A DNA stretch of 64,000 nt from Forficula auricularia (GCA_024734495.1 JALMQS010000089.1:4827088-4891087); one strand, 5' to 3'; shown: positions 15,401 through 26,956, counted from the stretch's first letter. The notes: a model not told the origin generated them from the sequence alone. A program made the numbers and translations.

Positions 15401-18400
15401 TTTACACACTCGGAAAAATCTGAAATGAATACAAAGGGTCCCCCCTGTGGTCTAAATCTTTGACTTTCATAGAAAAATAAATAATTAATTCCCAAGATAT
15501 TTTTATCAATTCTAATACAAGACTATTTAGAGAGAACAAATACTGTATTTGTTTTGATATTAAGGGAAAAAAATTTACTTTTACACACTCGGAAAAATCT
15601 GAAATGAATACAAAGGGTCCCCCCTGTGGTCTAAAACTTTGACTTTCATAGAAAAATAAATAATTAATTCCCAAGATATTTTTATCAATTCTAATACAAG
15701 ACTATTTAGAGAGAACAAATACTGTATTTGTTTTGATTTTAAGGGAAAAAAATTTACTTTTACACACTCGAAAAAATCTGAAATGAATACAAAGGGTCCC
15801 CCCTGTGGTCTAAATCTTTGACTTTCATAGAAAAATAAATAATTAATTCCCAAGATATTTTTATCAATTCTAATACAAGACTATTTAGAGAGAACAAATA
15901 CTGTATTTGTTTTGATATTAAGGGAAAAAAATTTACTTTTACACACTCGGAAAAATCTGAAATGAATACAAAGGGTCCCCCTTGTGGTCTAAATCTTTGA
16001 CTTTCATAGAAAAATAAATAATTAATTCCCAAGATATTTTTATCAATTCTAATACAAGACTATTTAGAGAGAACAAATACTGTATTTGTTTTGATATTAA
16101 GGGAAAAAAATTTACTTTTACACACTCGGAAAAATCTGAAATGAATACAAAGGGTCCCCCCTGTGGTCTAAATCTTTGACTTTCATAGAAAAATAAATAA
16201 TTAATTCCCAAGATATTTTTATCAATTCTAATACAAGACTATTTAGAGAGAACAAATACTGTATTTGTTTTGATTTTAAGGGAAAAAAATTTACTTTTAC
16301 ACACTCGAAAAAATCTGAAATGAATACAAAGGGTCCCCCCTGTGGTCTAAATCTTTGACTTTCATAGAAAAATAAATAATTAATTCCCAAGATATTTTTA
16401 TCAATTCTAATACAAGACTATTTAGAGAGAACAAATACTGTATTTGTTTTGATATTAAGGGAAAAAAATTTACTTTTACACACTCGGAAAAATCTGAAAT
16501 GAATACAAAGGGTCCCCCTGTGGTCTAAATCTTTGACTTTCATAGAAAAATAAATAATTAATTCCCAAGATATTTTTATCAATTCTAATACAAGACTATT
16601 TAGAGAGAACAAATACTGTATTTGTTTTGATTTTAAGGGAAAAAAATTTACTTTTACACACTCGAAAAAATCTGAAATGAATACAAAGGGTCCCCCCTGT
16701 GGTCTAAATCTTTGACTTTCATAGAAAAATAAATAATTAATTCCCAAGATATTTTTATCAATTCTAATACAAGACTATTTAGAGAGAACAAATACTGTAT
16801 TTGTTTTGATATTAAGGGAAAAAAAATTTACTTTTACACACTCGGAAAAATCTGAAATGAATACAAAGGGTCCCCCCTGTGGTCTAAATCTTTGACTTTC
16901 ATAGAAAAATAAATAATTAATTCCCAAGATATTTTTATCAATTCTAATACAAGACTATTTAGAGAGAACAAATACTGTATTTGTTTTGATATTAAGGGAA
17001 AAAAATTTACTTTTACACACTCGGAAAAATCTGAAATGAATACAAAGGGTCCCCCCTGTGGTCTAAATCTTTGACTTTCATAGAAAAATAAATAATTAAT
17101 TCCCAAGATATTTTTATCAATTCTAATACAAGACTATTTAGAGAGAACAAATACTGTATTTGTTTTGATATTAAGGGAAAAAAATTTACTTTTACACACT
17201 CGAAAAAATCTGAAATGAATACAAAGGGTCCCCCCTGTGGTCTAAATCTTTGACTTTCATAGAAAAATAAATAATTAATTCCCAAGATATTTTTATCAAT
17301 TCTAATACAAGACTATTTAGAGAGAACAAATACTGTATTTGTTTTGATATTAAGGGAAAAAAATTTACTTTTACACACTCGGAAAAATCTGAAATGAATA
17401 CAAAGGGTCCCCCCTGTGGTCTAAATCTTTGACTTTCATAGAAAAATAAATAATTAATTCCCAAGATATTTTTATCAATTCTAATACAAGACTATTTAGA
17501 GAGAACAAATACTGTATTTGTTTTGATATTAAGGGAAAAAAATTTACTTTTACACACTCGAAAAAATCTGAAATGAATACAAAGGGTCCCCCCTGTGGTC
17601 TAAATCTTTGACTTTCATAGAAAAATAAATAATTAATTCCCAAGATATTTTTATCAATTCTAATACAAGACTATTTAGAGAGAACAAATACTGTATTTGT
17701 TTTGATTTTAAGGGAAAAAAATTTACTTTTACACACTCGAAAAAATCTGAAATGAATACAAAGGGTCCCCCCTGTGGTCTAAATCTTTGACTTTCATAGA
17801 AAAATAAATAATTAATTCCCAAGATATTTTTATCAATTCTAATACAAGACTATTTAGAGAGAACAAATACTGTATTTGTTTTGATATTAAGGGAAAAAAA
17901 TTTACTTTTACACACTCGGAAAAATCTGAAATGAATACAAAGGGTCCCCCCTGTGGTCTAAATCTTTGACTTTCATAGAAAAATAAATAATTAATTCCCA
18001 AGATATTTTTATCAATTCTAATACAAGACTATTTAGAGAGAACAAATACTGTATTTGTTTTGATTTTAAGGGAAAAAATTTACTTTTACACACTCGAAAA
18101 AATCTGAAATGAATACAAAGTGTCCCCCCTGTGGTCTAAATCTTTGACTTTCATAGAAAAATAAATAATTAATTACCAAGATATTTTTATCAATTCTAAT
18201 ACAAGACTATTTAGAGAGAACAAATACTGTATTTGTTTTGATATTAAGGGAAAAAAATTTACTTTTACACACTCGAAAAAATCTGAAATGAATACAAAGG
18301 GTCCCCCCTGTGGTCTAAATCTTTGACTTTCATAGAAAAATAAATAATTAATTCCCAAGATATTTTTATCAATTCTAATACAAGACTATTTAGAGAGAAC

Positions 18401-19079
18401 AAATACTGTATTTGTTTTGATATTAAGGGAAAAAAATTTACTTTTACACACTCGGAAAAATCTGAAATGAATACAAAGGGTCCCCCCTGTGGTCTAAATC
18501 TTTGACTTTCATAGAAAAATAAATAATTAATTCCCAAGATATTTTTATCAATTCTAATACAAGACTATTTAGAGAGAACAAATACTGTATTTGTTTTGAT
18601 TTTAAGGGAAAAAAATTTACTTTTACACACTCGAAAAAATCTGAAATGAATACAAAGGGTCCCCCCTGTGGTCTAAATCTTTGACTTTCATAGAAAAATA
18701 AATAATTAATTCCCAAGATATTTTTATCAATTCTAATACAAGACTATTTAGAGAGAACAAATACTGTATTTGTTTTGATATTAAGGGAAAAAAATTTACT
18801 TTTACACACTCGAAAAAATCTGAAATGAATACAAAGGGTCCCCCTGTGGTCTAAATCTTTGACTTTCATAGAAAAATAAATAATTAATTCCCAAGATATT
18901 TTTATCAATTCTAATACAAGACTATTTAGAGAGAACAAATACTGTATTTGTTTTTATTTTAAGGGAAAAAAATTTACTTTTACACACTCGGAAAAATCTG
19001 AAATGAATACAAAGGGTCCCCCCTGTGGTCTAAATCTTTGATTTTCATAGAAAAATAAATAATTAATTCCCAAGATATG

Positions 19080-19312
19080 AAATTGAAAGTTTTTGCCGAG
19101 AGTAGCAGAATTTTTATATATTGAAGGAGACAATAAAAGAGTGTGTCTGACATGACTACACATGAAAAATGTAATACTTTCATTCATAAATTAATTCCTG
19201 TGAATACATTTTAATAGACTGATGAAGAGGGCAAAGCCCTCGAAACTATAGTCTCGTTATAAATAAATAAAATTTATAATTCCAGCAGAAGACACACTCT
19301 TTTATTGTCTCC
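19080..19312 (+). mobile_element. Penelope-derived insertion inside the satellite
   Basis: A 233-bp block interrupts a monomer and is flanked by a 13-bp target duplication, TTCCCAAGATATG, at 19,067-19,079 and 19,313-19,325. It carries a perfect 23-bp inverted repeat: GGAGACAATAAAAGAG... at about 19,125 pairs with ...CTCTTTTATTGTCTCC ending at 19,312. The second half holds a hammerhead-like core (entry at 19,212). Related copies lie at 31,537-31,844 and at the right end of the window, so this is a dispersed family. The Penelope assignment is an inference from the ribozyme-like motif and variable target duplication; no coding sequence is present. Confidence 0.8.
19212..19262 (+). ncRNA. Hammerhead-ribozyme-like motif in the satellite insertion
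   Basis: CTGATGA at 19,219-19,225, then one unpaired A, then a 6-bp helix GAGGGC/GCCCTC with an AAA loop (19,227-19,241), then GAAA at 19,242-19,245. ACT/AGT forms a minimal helix III with a 2-nt loop, leaving C at 19,253 as the possible cleavage-site base. Flanking bases can form a weak helix I. Type members have helix II directly after CTGANGA, so the extra A makes activity uncertain. Penelope-like elements are known to carry hammerhead motifs with very short helix III. Confidence 0.5.
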
Positions 19313-20717
19313 TTCCCAAGATATGTTTATCAATTCTAATACAAGACTATTTAGAGAGAACAAATACTGTATTTGTTTTGATTTTAAGGGAAAAAAATTT
19401 ACTTTTACACACTCGGAAAAATCTGAAATGAATACAAAGGGTCCCCCTGTGGTCTAAATCTTTGATTTTCATAGAAAAATAAATAATTAATTCCCAAGAT
19501 ATTTTTATCAATTCTAATACAAGACTACATATTTAGAGAGAACAAATACTGTATTTGTTTTGATATTAAGGGAAAAAAAATTACTTTTACACACTCGGAA
19601 AAATCTGAAATGAATACAAAGGGTCCCCCCTGTGGTCTAAATCTTTGATTTTCATAGAAAAATAAATAATTAATTCCCAAGATATTTTTATCAATTCTAA
19701 TACAAGACTACATATTTAGAGAGAACAAATACTGTATTTGTTTTGATATTAAGGGAAAAAAAATTACTTTTACACACTCGGAAAAATCTGAAATGAATAC
19801 AAAGGGTCCCCCCTGTGGTCTAAATCTTTGACTTTCATAGAAAAATAAATAATTAATTCCCAAGATATTTTTATCAATTCTAATACAAGACTATTTAGAG
19901 AGAACAAATACTGTATTTGTTTTGATTTTAAGGGAAAAAAATTTACTTTTACACACTCGGAAAAATCTGAAATGAATACAAAGGGTCCCCCCTGTGGTCT
20001 AAATCTTTGATTTTCATAGAAAAATAAATAATTAATTCCCAAGATATGTTTATCAATTCTAATACAAGACTATTTAGAGAGAACAAATACTGTATTTGTT
20101 TTGATTTTAAGGGAAAAAAAATTACTTTTACACACTCGGAAAAATCTGAAATGAATACAAAGGGTCCCCCCTGTGGTCTAAATCTTTGATTTTCATAGAA
20201 AAATAAATAATTAATTCCCAAGATATGTTTATCAATTCTAATACAAGACTATTTAGAGAGAACAAATACTGTATTTGTTTTGATTTTAAGGGAAAAAAAT
20301 TTACTTTTACACACTCGGAAAAATCTGAAATGAATACAAAGGGTCCCCCCTGTGGTCTAAATCTTTGATTTTCATAGAAAAATAAATAATTAATTCCCAA
20401 GATATGTTTATCAATTCTAATACAAGACTATTTAGAGAGAACAAATACTGTATTTGTTTTGATATTAAGGGAAAAAAAATTACTTTTACACACTCGGAAA
20501 AATCTGAAATGAATACAAAAGGTCCCCCCTGTGGTCTAAATCTTTGATTTTCATAGAAAAATAAATAATTAATTCCCAAGATATTTTTATCAATTCTAAT
20601 ACAAGACTATTTAGAGAGAACAAATACTGTATTTGTTTTGATTTTAAGGGAAAAAAATTAACATTGACAAACCTGAATGGAATAAAGAGCCCCCCCTCCA
20701 TGTGATCTTAATAGTTC

Positions 20718-21217
20718 ATTTTGGGTCGTTAGATTTTGCATTTTTAGACTTCTGGGGTCCCACTGATTATGTATACAAAATTTGGTTGAGTTTGATACAA
20801 GGGCCTAGATTTAAATTTTTTGACCCTACACCCCACCTCTCATTTTGGGTCGTTAGATTTTACATTTTTAGACTTCTGGGGTCCCGCTGATTATGTATAC
20901 ACAATTTGGTTGAGTTTGCTCAAATGGCCTAGATTTTTAATTTTTAACCCCCCCTCCAACCCCCTTAATTTTTGGTCAATATGCTCCAAAATCTAATCAC
21001 CTCTTAATCTCAATGGACCAAAACTACGTGTGAAATTTGGTTTCGAAATTCACACTAGTTCTTGAGCAAGCTCGTCCACAAAAATTTGGTAACGCACAGA
21101 CTAATTAACTAACAGACATTTTGATAAAACAATTAAGTATTATCTCGAAAAATATAATTTTTTCGATCTTCACTTATTAGAGCTTTTTTGTAGAGCGAAA
21201 TGGCATGGTAAAGTAAA
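20718..21217 (+). repeat. Family A dispersed repeat, copy 1
   Basis: Two tandem units of about 123 bp (CATTTTGGGTCGTTAG at 20,718 and 20,841), each with ATTATGTATACA and GGTTGAGTTTG, are followed by a unique terminal part ending near CATGGTAAAGTAAAA. Copies of the same family lie at 23,182 (inverted), 28,550 (direct) and 37,243 (inverted), with a variant at 40,255. No coding capacity is visible. Confidence 0.85.
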
Positions 21218-21691
21218 AAATAATCAATTATAGTATAACAATTATCACTAATGAAAAACGTGCCAATATAAACGGCGGATAATTATGCACCAACCTAATA
21301 AAATTTTGGACAGCATCCCTGGTTGAAAAGTCACCAACCGCCACTGATATATATAAATATATATTAGCAAAAATATTTGAATTTTACTTGATGATATTCG
21401 TTACATAACTAATGTATATAAATTAATAGTAATGTTAAAGATTTTCCATAACCCAATAACAAATAATATCTAATAACTAATATTAAATAATATATATAAA
21501 TAGAACAATTCTGATAAAATTCATCATTAGAAAAACTGAAGCATAATTAATTTGATATTTATCAATACTTTAAATATATGTATATATATTTTTGATAACA
21601 TTAAGGAAAATGCATTCAAGAATTAAATTATCTTAAAAGAGGGGCATAAAACACAGAGACACATACAGAGATCAAATAATTCTAATCGGTA
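21218..21691. other. AT-rich stretch without recognised features
   Basis: Very AT-rich sequence between family A copy 1 and the TA-flanked MITE. It contains short ATATAT runs and no convincing ORF, RNA gene or repeat that I can match elsewhere in the window. Confidence 0.5.
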
Positions 21692-22597
21692 CACTGAAAA
21701 AACGATATATTTATAGTTAAGAGATTATATTTTTGATATGGATAGATGGCTAAGTTAATTATGGCGAAATCGATCTCTAATCAATATGAATAAATGATAT
21801 TCGTGTTTTAAGTATTCTCATATTTTTGTAGCAACTCTAGATATATTAATAGTTAAGATGCCGCTATTTGAACCAAGCACCAATAATAAATGATGAAAAT
21901 ATTGTTATTTGAGTAAAATAGTGGAATAGTTAAATTTGGGTATTTAAATGGAATAATACGTAATATACGACAAGAAATGATATAAACTTTTATTTATAAT
22001 AAATATAATTATGTATTCCTGACTAGAAGATGAGTAAATTCATTTGATGTAGAATGTATATTCAAATGAATTATATAAATATTTAATTTAATTATTCATT
22101 TGGTTGAATTAATTAGATAAAAATTTGAATTAATTATTATATTTGATATAAGGTATAAATTAATCTAATTTTAATATATATTAATATTTCTTATAATCTT
22201 ATAGTGTGGGTTTTAAAATTAAAAAAAACAATTAATAATGTAAACAAAATTTTTGTTAATTTTTTTTTAAATATCTTAATTATTAAGATATCACTATTTG
22301 CAGAAAATCTAAGTCGTTTTATGATAAAAAAAAAACATTCGTTTAGATATAATAAGCGGTTTCACTAGAAGAAAACAAGACATTCATTTAATATTAAGAG
22401 ATATCTAATAGAATAAAATAGATCACTCAAGTATAGAATATATTTGGATTAAATACCTAAAAATTTGTTAATATTTGGAATGATTTCGATATACTATATC
22501 TTGATTATTAATAAAATATCTTTGGAATAAATAAGAGATCATTAAAAATGCTCAACTCTATGAATATATTTATTATAAAGAAATTGTTTTTTCAGTG
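21692..22597. mobile_element. MITE with CACTGAAAAAAC ends and TA target
   Basis: Terminal inverted repeats CACTGAAAAAAC (21,692) and GTTTTTTCAGTG (ending 22,597) are each flanked by TA. The 906-bp interior is AT-rich and non-coding. TA duplication and short inverted ends fit a non-autonomous Tc1/mariner-type element; no transposase remains. Confidence 0.7.
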
Positions 22598-22771
22598 TAC
22601 AGAGAGGCCTAACTTCTTTTGCCGGGCTGTCAGATTATTGAAAATTATTTTTTTTTTGCTTATTCTTCAAATCATTTTTAAATAATATGATTCTTTTTGT
22701 CGGTTTTTTGTGCCTATAAGTCGGGATTCTGATAAATAATCAGAGAACAAGTTCGCTCTGGTGCCAAAATA

Positions 22772-23181
22772 GAGGGTGGGCCATAAATTTTTGAACTTTT
22801 GAAAAATCCATGAAAAAATAAATACAGATTCTATTCAAATAAATCCCTATTCATAAGAACAAAAATATCTTTGAAAAACATGTCTTAAAAATAATATCGT
22901 TCAAATAGCCGCCCTCTCGCAGCTGGGATTCCTCAAATCTGCGCCTTAGATTTTCGAAAATGATCCATCTTGATACATCCAAGTCTCATTGTTGAAACCA
23001 ACGAACTGCTGCAACAATGGGATTTGGATGCATCAAGATGGCTCATTTTCGATCAGATTTGAGGAATCCCAGCGGCGAGAAGGCGGCCATTTGAACGATA
23101 TTATTTTTAAGACATGATTTGCCAAGATATTTTTGTTCTTATGAATAAAGATTTAATTGAATAGAATCTGTATTTATTTTT
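22772..23181. mobile_element. Fold-back MITE (family B)
   Basis: A palindrome of about 400 bp. The left arm runs from ATAAATACAGATTC at 22,818 and the right arm to GAATAGAATCTGTATTTAT near 23,178, with the centre near 23,010. Arms match over about 180 bp including GGATTCCTCAAATCTG and CAAGATGG. The left end GGGTGGGCCATAAATTTTTG resembles TC1/mariner-type MITE ends. The right end joins family A copy 2. A related end is at 23,887-23,932. Confidence 0.7.
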
Positions 23182-23834
23182 ACTTTACCATACAGGGTAT
23201 GGTCAAGTATTGTAATCGTGCATGAAAAAAGTGGGGGTTTTTTTTTGCTTCTTTTTTTCGAAATATCTCAAAAACAGCTTAAATTATTTTGATTAAAAAA
23301 ATTGAACGAAACCATGGTATTTCGGTATACAAAAAAGCTTTGATAAGTGAAAATCGAAAAAATTATATTTTTTGAGATAAAAATTGTTTTATCAAAATGT
23401 CTGTTAGTCTGTGCGTTACCAAATTTTGTGAAGGAGCTAGCTCAAAAACTAGTTTGAATATCAAAACCAAATTTCACACGTAGTTTTAATGCATTGAGAT
23501 TAAGAGCTAATTAGATTTTGGTGCATATCGACCCAAAATTAAGGGGTGGGGGGGGGGTGTTAAAATTTAAAATTATAATATTTTCAAACTAAAAAAACAA
23601 GAAAAATGAAATATACTATAAAATAAACCTATAATAACGAAAATATTTTTTTGGGCCAAAATAAGGAGGGGGTCAAAAAATAAAAATCTAGGCCATTTGA
23701 GCAAACTCAACCAAATTTTGTATACACAATCAGTGGGCCCCCAGAAAACTAAAAATTCAAAAACAAACCGCCCAAAATGAGGGGGCGAGGTCGAAAAATT
23801 AAAATCTAGGCCCTTGTACCAAACTCAACCAAAA
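23182..23834 (-). repeat. Family A dispersed repeat, copy 2 (inverted)
   Basis: Begins TACTTTACCATACAGGGTATGG and continues through the family-specific parts CGAAATATCTCAAAAAC, AAGCTTTGATAAGTG and TTTTGTATACACAATCAG, in the opposite orientation to copy 1. Together the two copies form a long inverted repeat around a spacer of about 2 kb that holds two MITEs. Confidence 0.85.
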
Positions 23835-23886
23835 GTGTATGGTAAAGTCAAGTGGATGGCCATATCAGAACGTGTAAATTTATTTT

Positions 23887-23932
23887 TTCATGGCCTTTTT
23901 AAAATTTCAAAAATGTATGGTCCACCCTGTAT
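23887..23932 (-). mobile_element. Family B MITE end fragment
   Basis: The stretch TTTCAAAAATGTATGGTCCACCCTGTAT is the reverse complement of the left end of the fold-back MITE at 22,772, with a few changes. Only this end is present. A short (ATT)n run follows at about 24,000-24,025. The rest, to about 24,600, shows no recognisable feature. Confidence 0.5.
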
Positions 23933-24763
23933 GTGTATTTCTAAAATAAAGATCCATTTCCAAGTACCGATTGCACTTGGCCGCTTTATTAGTTCTTTTT
24001 TATTATTATTATTATTATTATTATTTGGGAATTCCCTCTGTGAATTTCCACTTAGAATAAAAACAAAATCCTTGAAGTCACGTGATTTGTTTCTGATTTC
24101 AGCTAAAACTTTTTATTTTTTTACTATTTTTTAAAACTAAAAATTCGTGATCAATATTTTTAATTATACTTTCGATTAATATATGAAAATGTTTATCCAC
24201 CCACTCACTTGATTTCTTAAAGCTACGAACAAAATTTAAAATGAGCATTAAAAATGCTAAGAAGTATTACTCAACGGTAAAGAAGAAAAAAATTACTCAT
24301 TAATTATTATCTTGTTTCAAAATCGGGAATTACAAATAAATGATTCATCTTTGATTCGGCGAATATTGTTTCTTTTCCAATATATGAACTTAATCCTTAA
24401 GGATAATTTTTGCAAGTGGATTTGTTGTGGTTTAAAACTTTCCTTATGCTTAGAGACCGGATTCCTATTCAATTGCATATTTTGTTTGCCGCCACATACG
24501 ACCCAGGGGATCAATTATTTATCCGAATCATGCATCTAAGATACTGTGGGTTAAATTCTATACTGCATATTTTTGCATATTTGAGCAATATTGCATAAAA
24601 TCAGTATAGGTCCAAGATAGTCAAGATATCGAATTAATTATTAATTTATTTATTTTATGTACGTTCAGCGTTTTTGCCACGTCGACCGATTTCGATGATT
24701 CTTTTTTATTGGAAAGAGGGTACTTAGGGGTGGTCCCATATTAATTTAGTCAAGTTCTAATTA

Positions 24764-25902
24764 ATAAAATTTATGGAACGCGGTGTTGGTTTATAGTGAA
24801 ACATTGTTAAAATTAAATTAGGTTGGAGTTGGTGGTGTTTCACAAGGAGAAAAATTAAAATACAAAGATTTTTTTAGTTTACTCTATATATTTCGAGCTC
24901 TTAACTCATCGTCAGGAGAACATTGACTAAAGATAACATGATATTTTGAACAGAATTTATTTTAATTTTAATATGATGGACAGTTATTTATGACTTAGTG
25001 TAAATATGAAAGAATTATCAGAGGGATGGGATGGCCTTAGAGCCGAAAGAACAGATGTAGGGGACAAAGGGCTGGAATAAAGAAAAGATATTTATACTTG
25101 GAAGTTGCCGAAAATTATGTATGTGTTATAAAGGAGGGCAATAAACTATGGAATGCAATGAGGGTGCATAGCGAAAATTTCCATCTCTTATTTTCTATTT
25201 AAAAAAATAAATAAAAATTAAAAATAAACCCACCATACACTCTCATCGCACTCCAATTCAAATTAAATATCATTGATTAAGATGTCAATTATTGGTGAAG
25301 TTTTGATGTCTGTTTGACTGTTTGATTTTTCTAAGCGTACTGGATTTATTTCCTGAAATTAAAAAGGCCATACACCTTAATCAAAACATCTTGAACAATC
25401 AAACAGACATCAAAACTTCACCAATAATTGACATCTTAATCAATGATATTTAATTTGAATTGGAGTGCGATGAGAGTGTATGGTGGGTTTATTTTTAATT
25501 TTTTATTTATTTTTTTAAATAGAAAATGAGAGATTAAATTTTCGCTATGCACCCTCATTGCATTCTATAGTTTATTGCCTTCCTTTATTACACATACATA
25601 ATTTTCGGCAACTTCCAAGTATAAATATCTTTTCTTTGTCCCAGCCCTTTGTCCCTACATCTGTTCATTCGGCTTTCTAAAGCCATTCCATCCTTCTGAT
25701 AATTCCTTCATATTTACACTAAGTCATAAATAACTGTCCATCATATTAAAATTAAAATAAATTCTGTTCAAAATATCATGTTATCTTTAGTCAATGTTCT
25801 CCTGACGATGAGTTAAGAGCTCGAAATATATAGAGTAAACTAAAAAAATCTTTGTATTTTAATTTTTCTCCTTGTGAAACACCACCAACTCCAACCTAAT
25901 TT
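24764..25902. mobile_element. Inverted dimer of Penelope-like 3' ends
   Basis: Two arms of about 560 bp in inverted orientation meet near 25,345. Both arms contain the same 3' tail as the Penelope-like fragment at 38,850-39,400 (GGTGTTTCACAAGGAG, GAGCTCTTAACTCATCG). Near the centre each arm still encodes the last residues of the element's protein (NNQTDIKTSPIIDILIND). A 12-bp target duplication AAGTTCTAATTA flanks the unit at 24,752-24,763 and 25,903-25,914, so the palindrome arrived as one insertion into family C copy 1. Head-to-head or tail partial dimers are common in this class. Confidence 0.85.
25790..25840 (+). ncRNA. Hammerhead-like core in Penelope-like right arm
   Basis: CTGACGA at 25,802-25,808, one extra T, helix II GAG/CTC (25,810-25,812 and 25,820-25,822), then GAAA at 25,823-25,826. 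The mirror image lies in the left arm near 24,895-24,920. Helix III is not evident. The layout is the same as in the other copies in this window, but activity is unproven. Confidence 0.35.
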
Positions 25903-26810
25903 AAGTTCTAATTATATGATCAATGACGAAATAATGTAAATCTCCAATTCTTATGAGCAAATAATCAAAATTATAATAAATAAAATCTTTTATAAAAAAA
26001 TCAATATTAAAACGTTCATTTAAAACCAGCTAACATTTCGAGAGAATTTCTATATTTATGGATTGAATTTTTTTGTCATTTTCTGATTCATTCGCCCGAC
26101 CATTTCTCTTACGAGATTCATGCAAGGTATTATCTTAAGTCACTATTAATAACATCACTAAAAAGAGAAAAAGAAAAATAATTTTTATAAAAAAAATAAA
26201 ACCGACTTCAAAAAAATTAAATGCAACAAATAAAATAATAAGAACTCAAAAATCAAATAAATTTCACTAAAAGGTATAAAATAATTATTATCTAATTTAG
26301 TTACAACTAAACGACGGAATATTAACATGAAATCACTTTTTGAAGTCGGTGCTAAACAAACTATATAAGCGAGTGTACCCGCCAAACGTACTAAGTAAAA
26401 TCCGTCGAGTTCGATTCATAAAATGTATATGTTTGAAGGAAATATTTGAAGGATTTTTTGGGCCAAATACAGATTTTTTAAAAGTAAATTTTCGGAGAAA
26501 GAATGAAAAAAATGAAGAAATAAAACATTTTTTTTAAGGCCTTCGGTAATTATAGCCAATTTTGGGGATTGAGTGTTTGTGTGGAAGTGTGTGTAAATTA
26601 GTGTAGGAATCAGGGCAAGTCAAATATTTGCATTATTTTATTAGTTTATTATTTATAAGTACGTCAATATGAAAAGCTTGTTATTATTAATATAAAATAA
26701 ATAAATAAAAGGAGTATAATACACTCGTGTCTGATAAATAAAACTACCCCCCTCCGTATTTTTTCGTTCACATTTTTTGAAACATTATTATATTTATTAT
26801 GTTGATTTAT

Positions 26811-26956
26811 GACGATGTTCAAGCGAGAGGCCTGGGTTCGAGCCTTGCTAGCATATAAAATTTCGACAGACTAAATCTCGGTTCCATCACTAACACTAGT
26901 AACAATTTACTGACGTGCTCTCTAAATGAGCTGTGTTCCCGGTGACAATAAATAAA
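26811..26956 (+). mobile_element. tRNA-derived SINE (family S1), 5'-truncated copy
   Basis: Box B-like GGGTTCGAGCC at 26,834-26,844 and a tail reading TCTAAATGAGCTGTGTTCCC then GGTGACAATAAATAAAA. A fuller copy with target duplication is at 57,053, and a tail-only fragment is at 59,476. SINE tails of this AATAAA-rich form are typically borrowed from a LINE partner. Confidence 0.7.

Larger units (their letters stand above)
1..20660. repeat. 179-bp satellite array (about 115 monomers)
   Basis: Head-to-tail repeats with a 179-bp period: the same landmarks recur at 3599, 4136, 4315, 4494 and so on. The monomer is AT-rich and contains a 15-bp dyad (CAAATAC-T-GTATTTG), a run reading GGGTCCCCCCTGTGG, and AATAATTAATTCCCAAG. 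Monomers differ at few positions in the core: ATATTAAG or ATTTTAAG, CGGAAAAA or CGAAAAAA, TAAATCTTT or TAAAACTTT, five or six C. The array starts before the window. It ends near 20,660 in a monomer that decays into unrelated repeat. Short minus-strand ORFs of 90 or 109 codons arise from the repeat and shift frame whenever the C run changes length, so I treat the array as non-coding. Its role (centromeric, sex- or B-chromosome, or other heterochromatin) cannot be told from sequence. Confidence 0.98.
18950..20660. repeat. Right-edge satellite subfamily
   Basis: From about 18,950 the monomers share variants rare or absent in the core: GATTTTCATAG instead of GACTTTCATAG, AAGATATGTTTATC in several copies, and two neighbouring monomers (about 19,500-19,730) with the extra bases ACAT in GACTACATATTTAG. 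The last monomer degenerates after 20,655 (AACATTGACAAACCTGAA) and runs into a family A repeat. Divergence at an array edge is usual for satellites. Confidence 0.85.
24620..26432 (-). repeat. Family C dispersed repeat, copy 1 (split)
   Basis: The reverse complement of parts of the copy at 30,015-31,065: GCCACGTCGACCGATTTCG at 24,675, the segment around 26,030-26,150, the arm starting AACCGACTTC at 26,201 and the central GTACCCGCCAAACGTACTAAG. It is interrupted at 24,764-25,902 by a Penelope-like palindrome and is truncated near 26,432 inside the central part. No intact coding sequence. Confidence 0.75.

Noticed and set aside
3420..18716. Hammerhead motif in the satellite monomer
   Set aside because: CTGAAATGA resembles but does not match CTGANGA, and no GAAA at the right distance with a helix II was found on either strand.
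1..20660. CRISPR-like array of regular repeats
   Set aside because: The whole 179-bp unit repeats with no unique spacers, and the surroundings are eukaryotic transposons.
643..20701. Dozens of overlapping 90- and 109-codon minus-strand ORFs in the satellite
   Set aside because: They restate the tandem repeat. The reading changes whenever the C run has five or six bases, there is no start context, and there is no family similarity.
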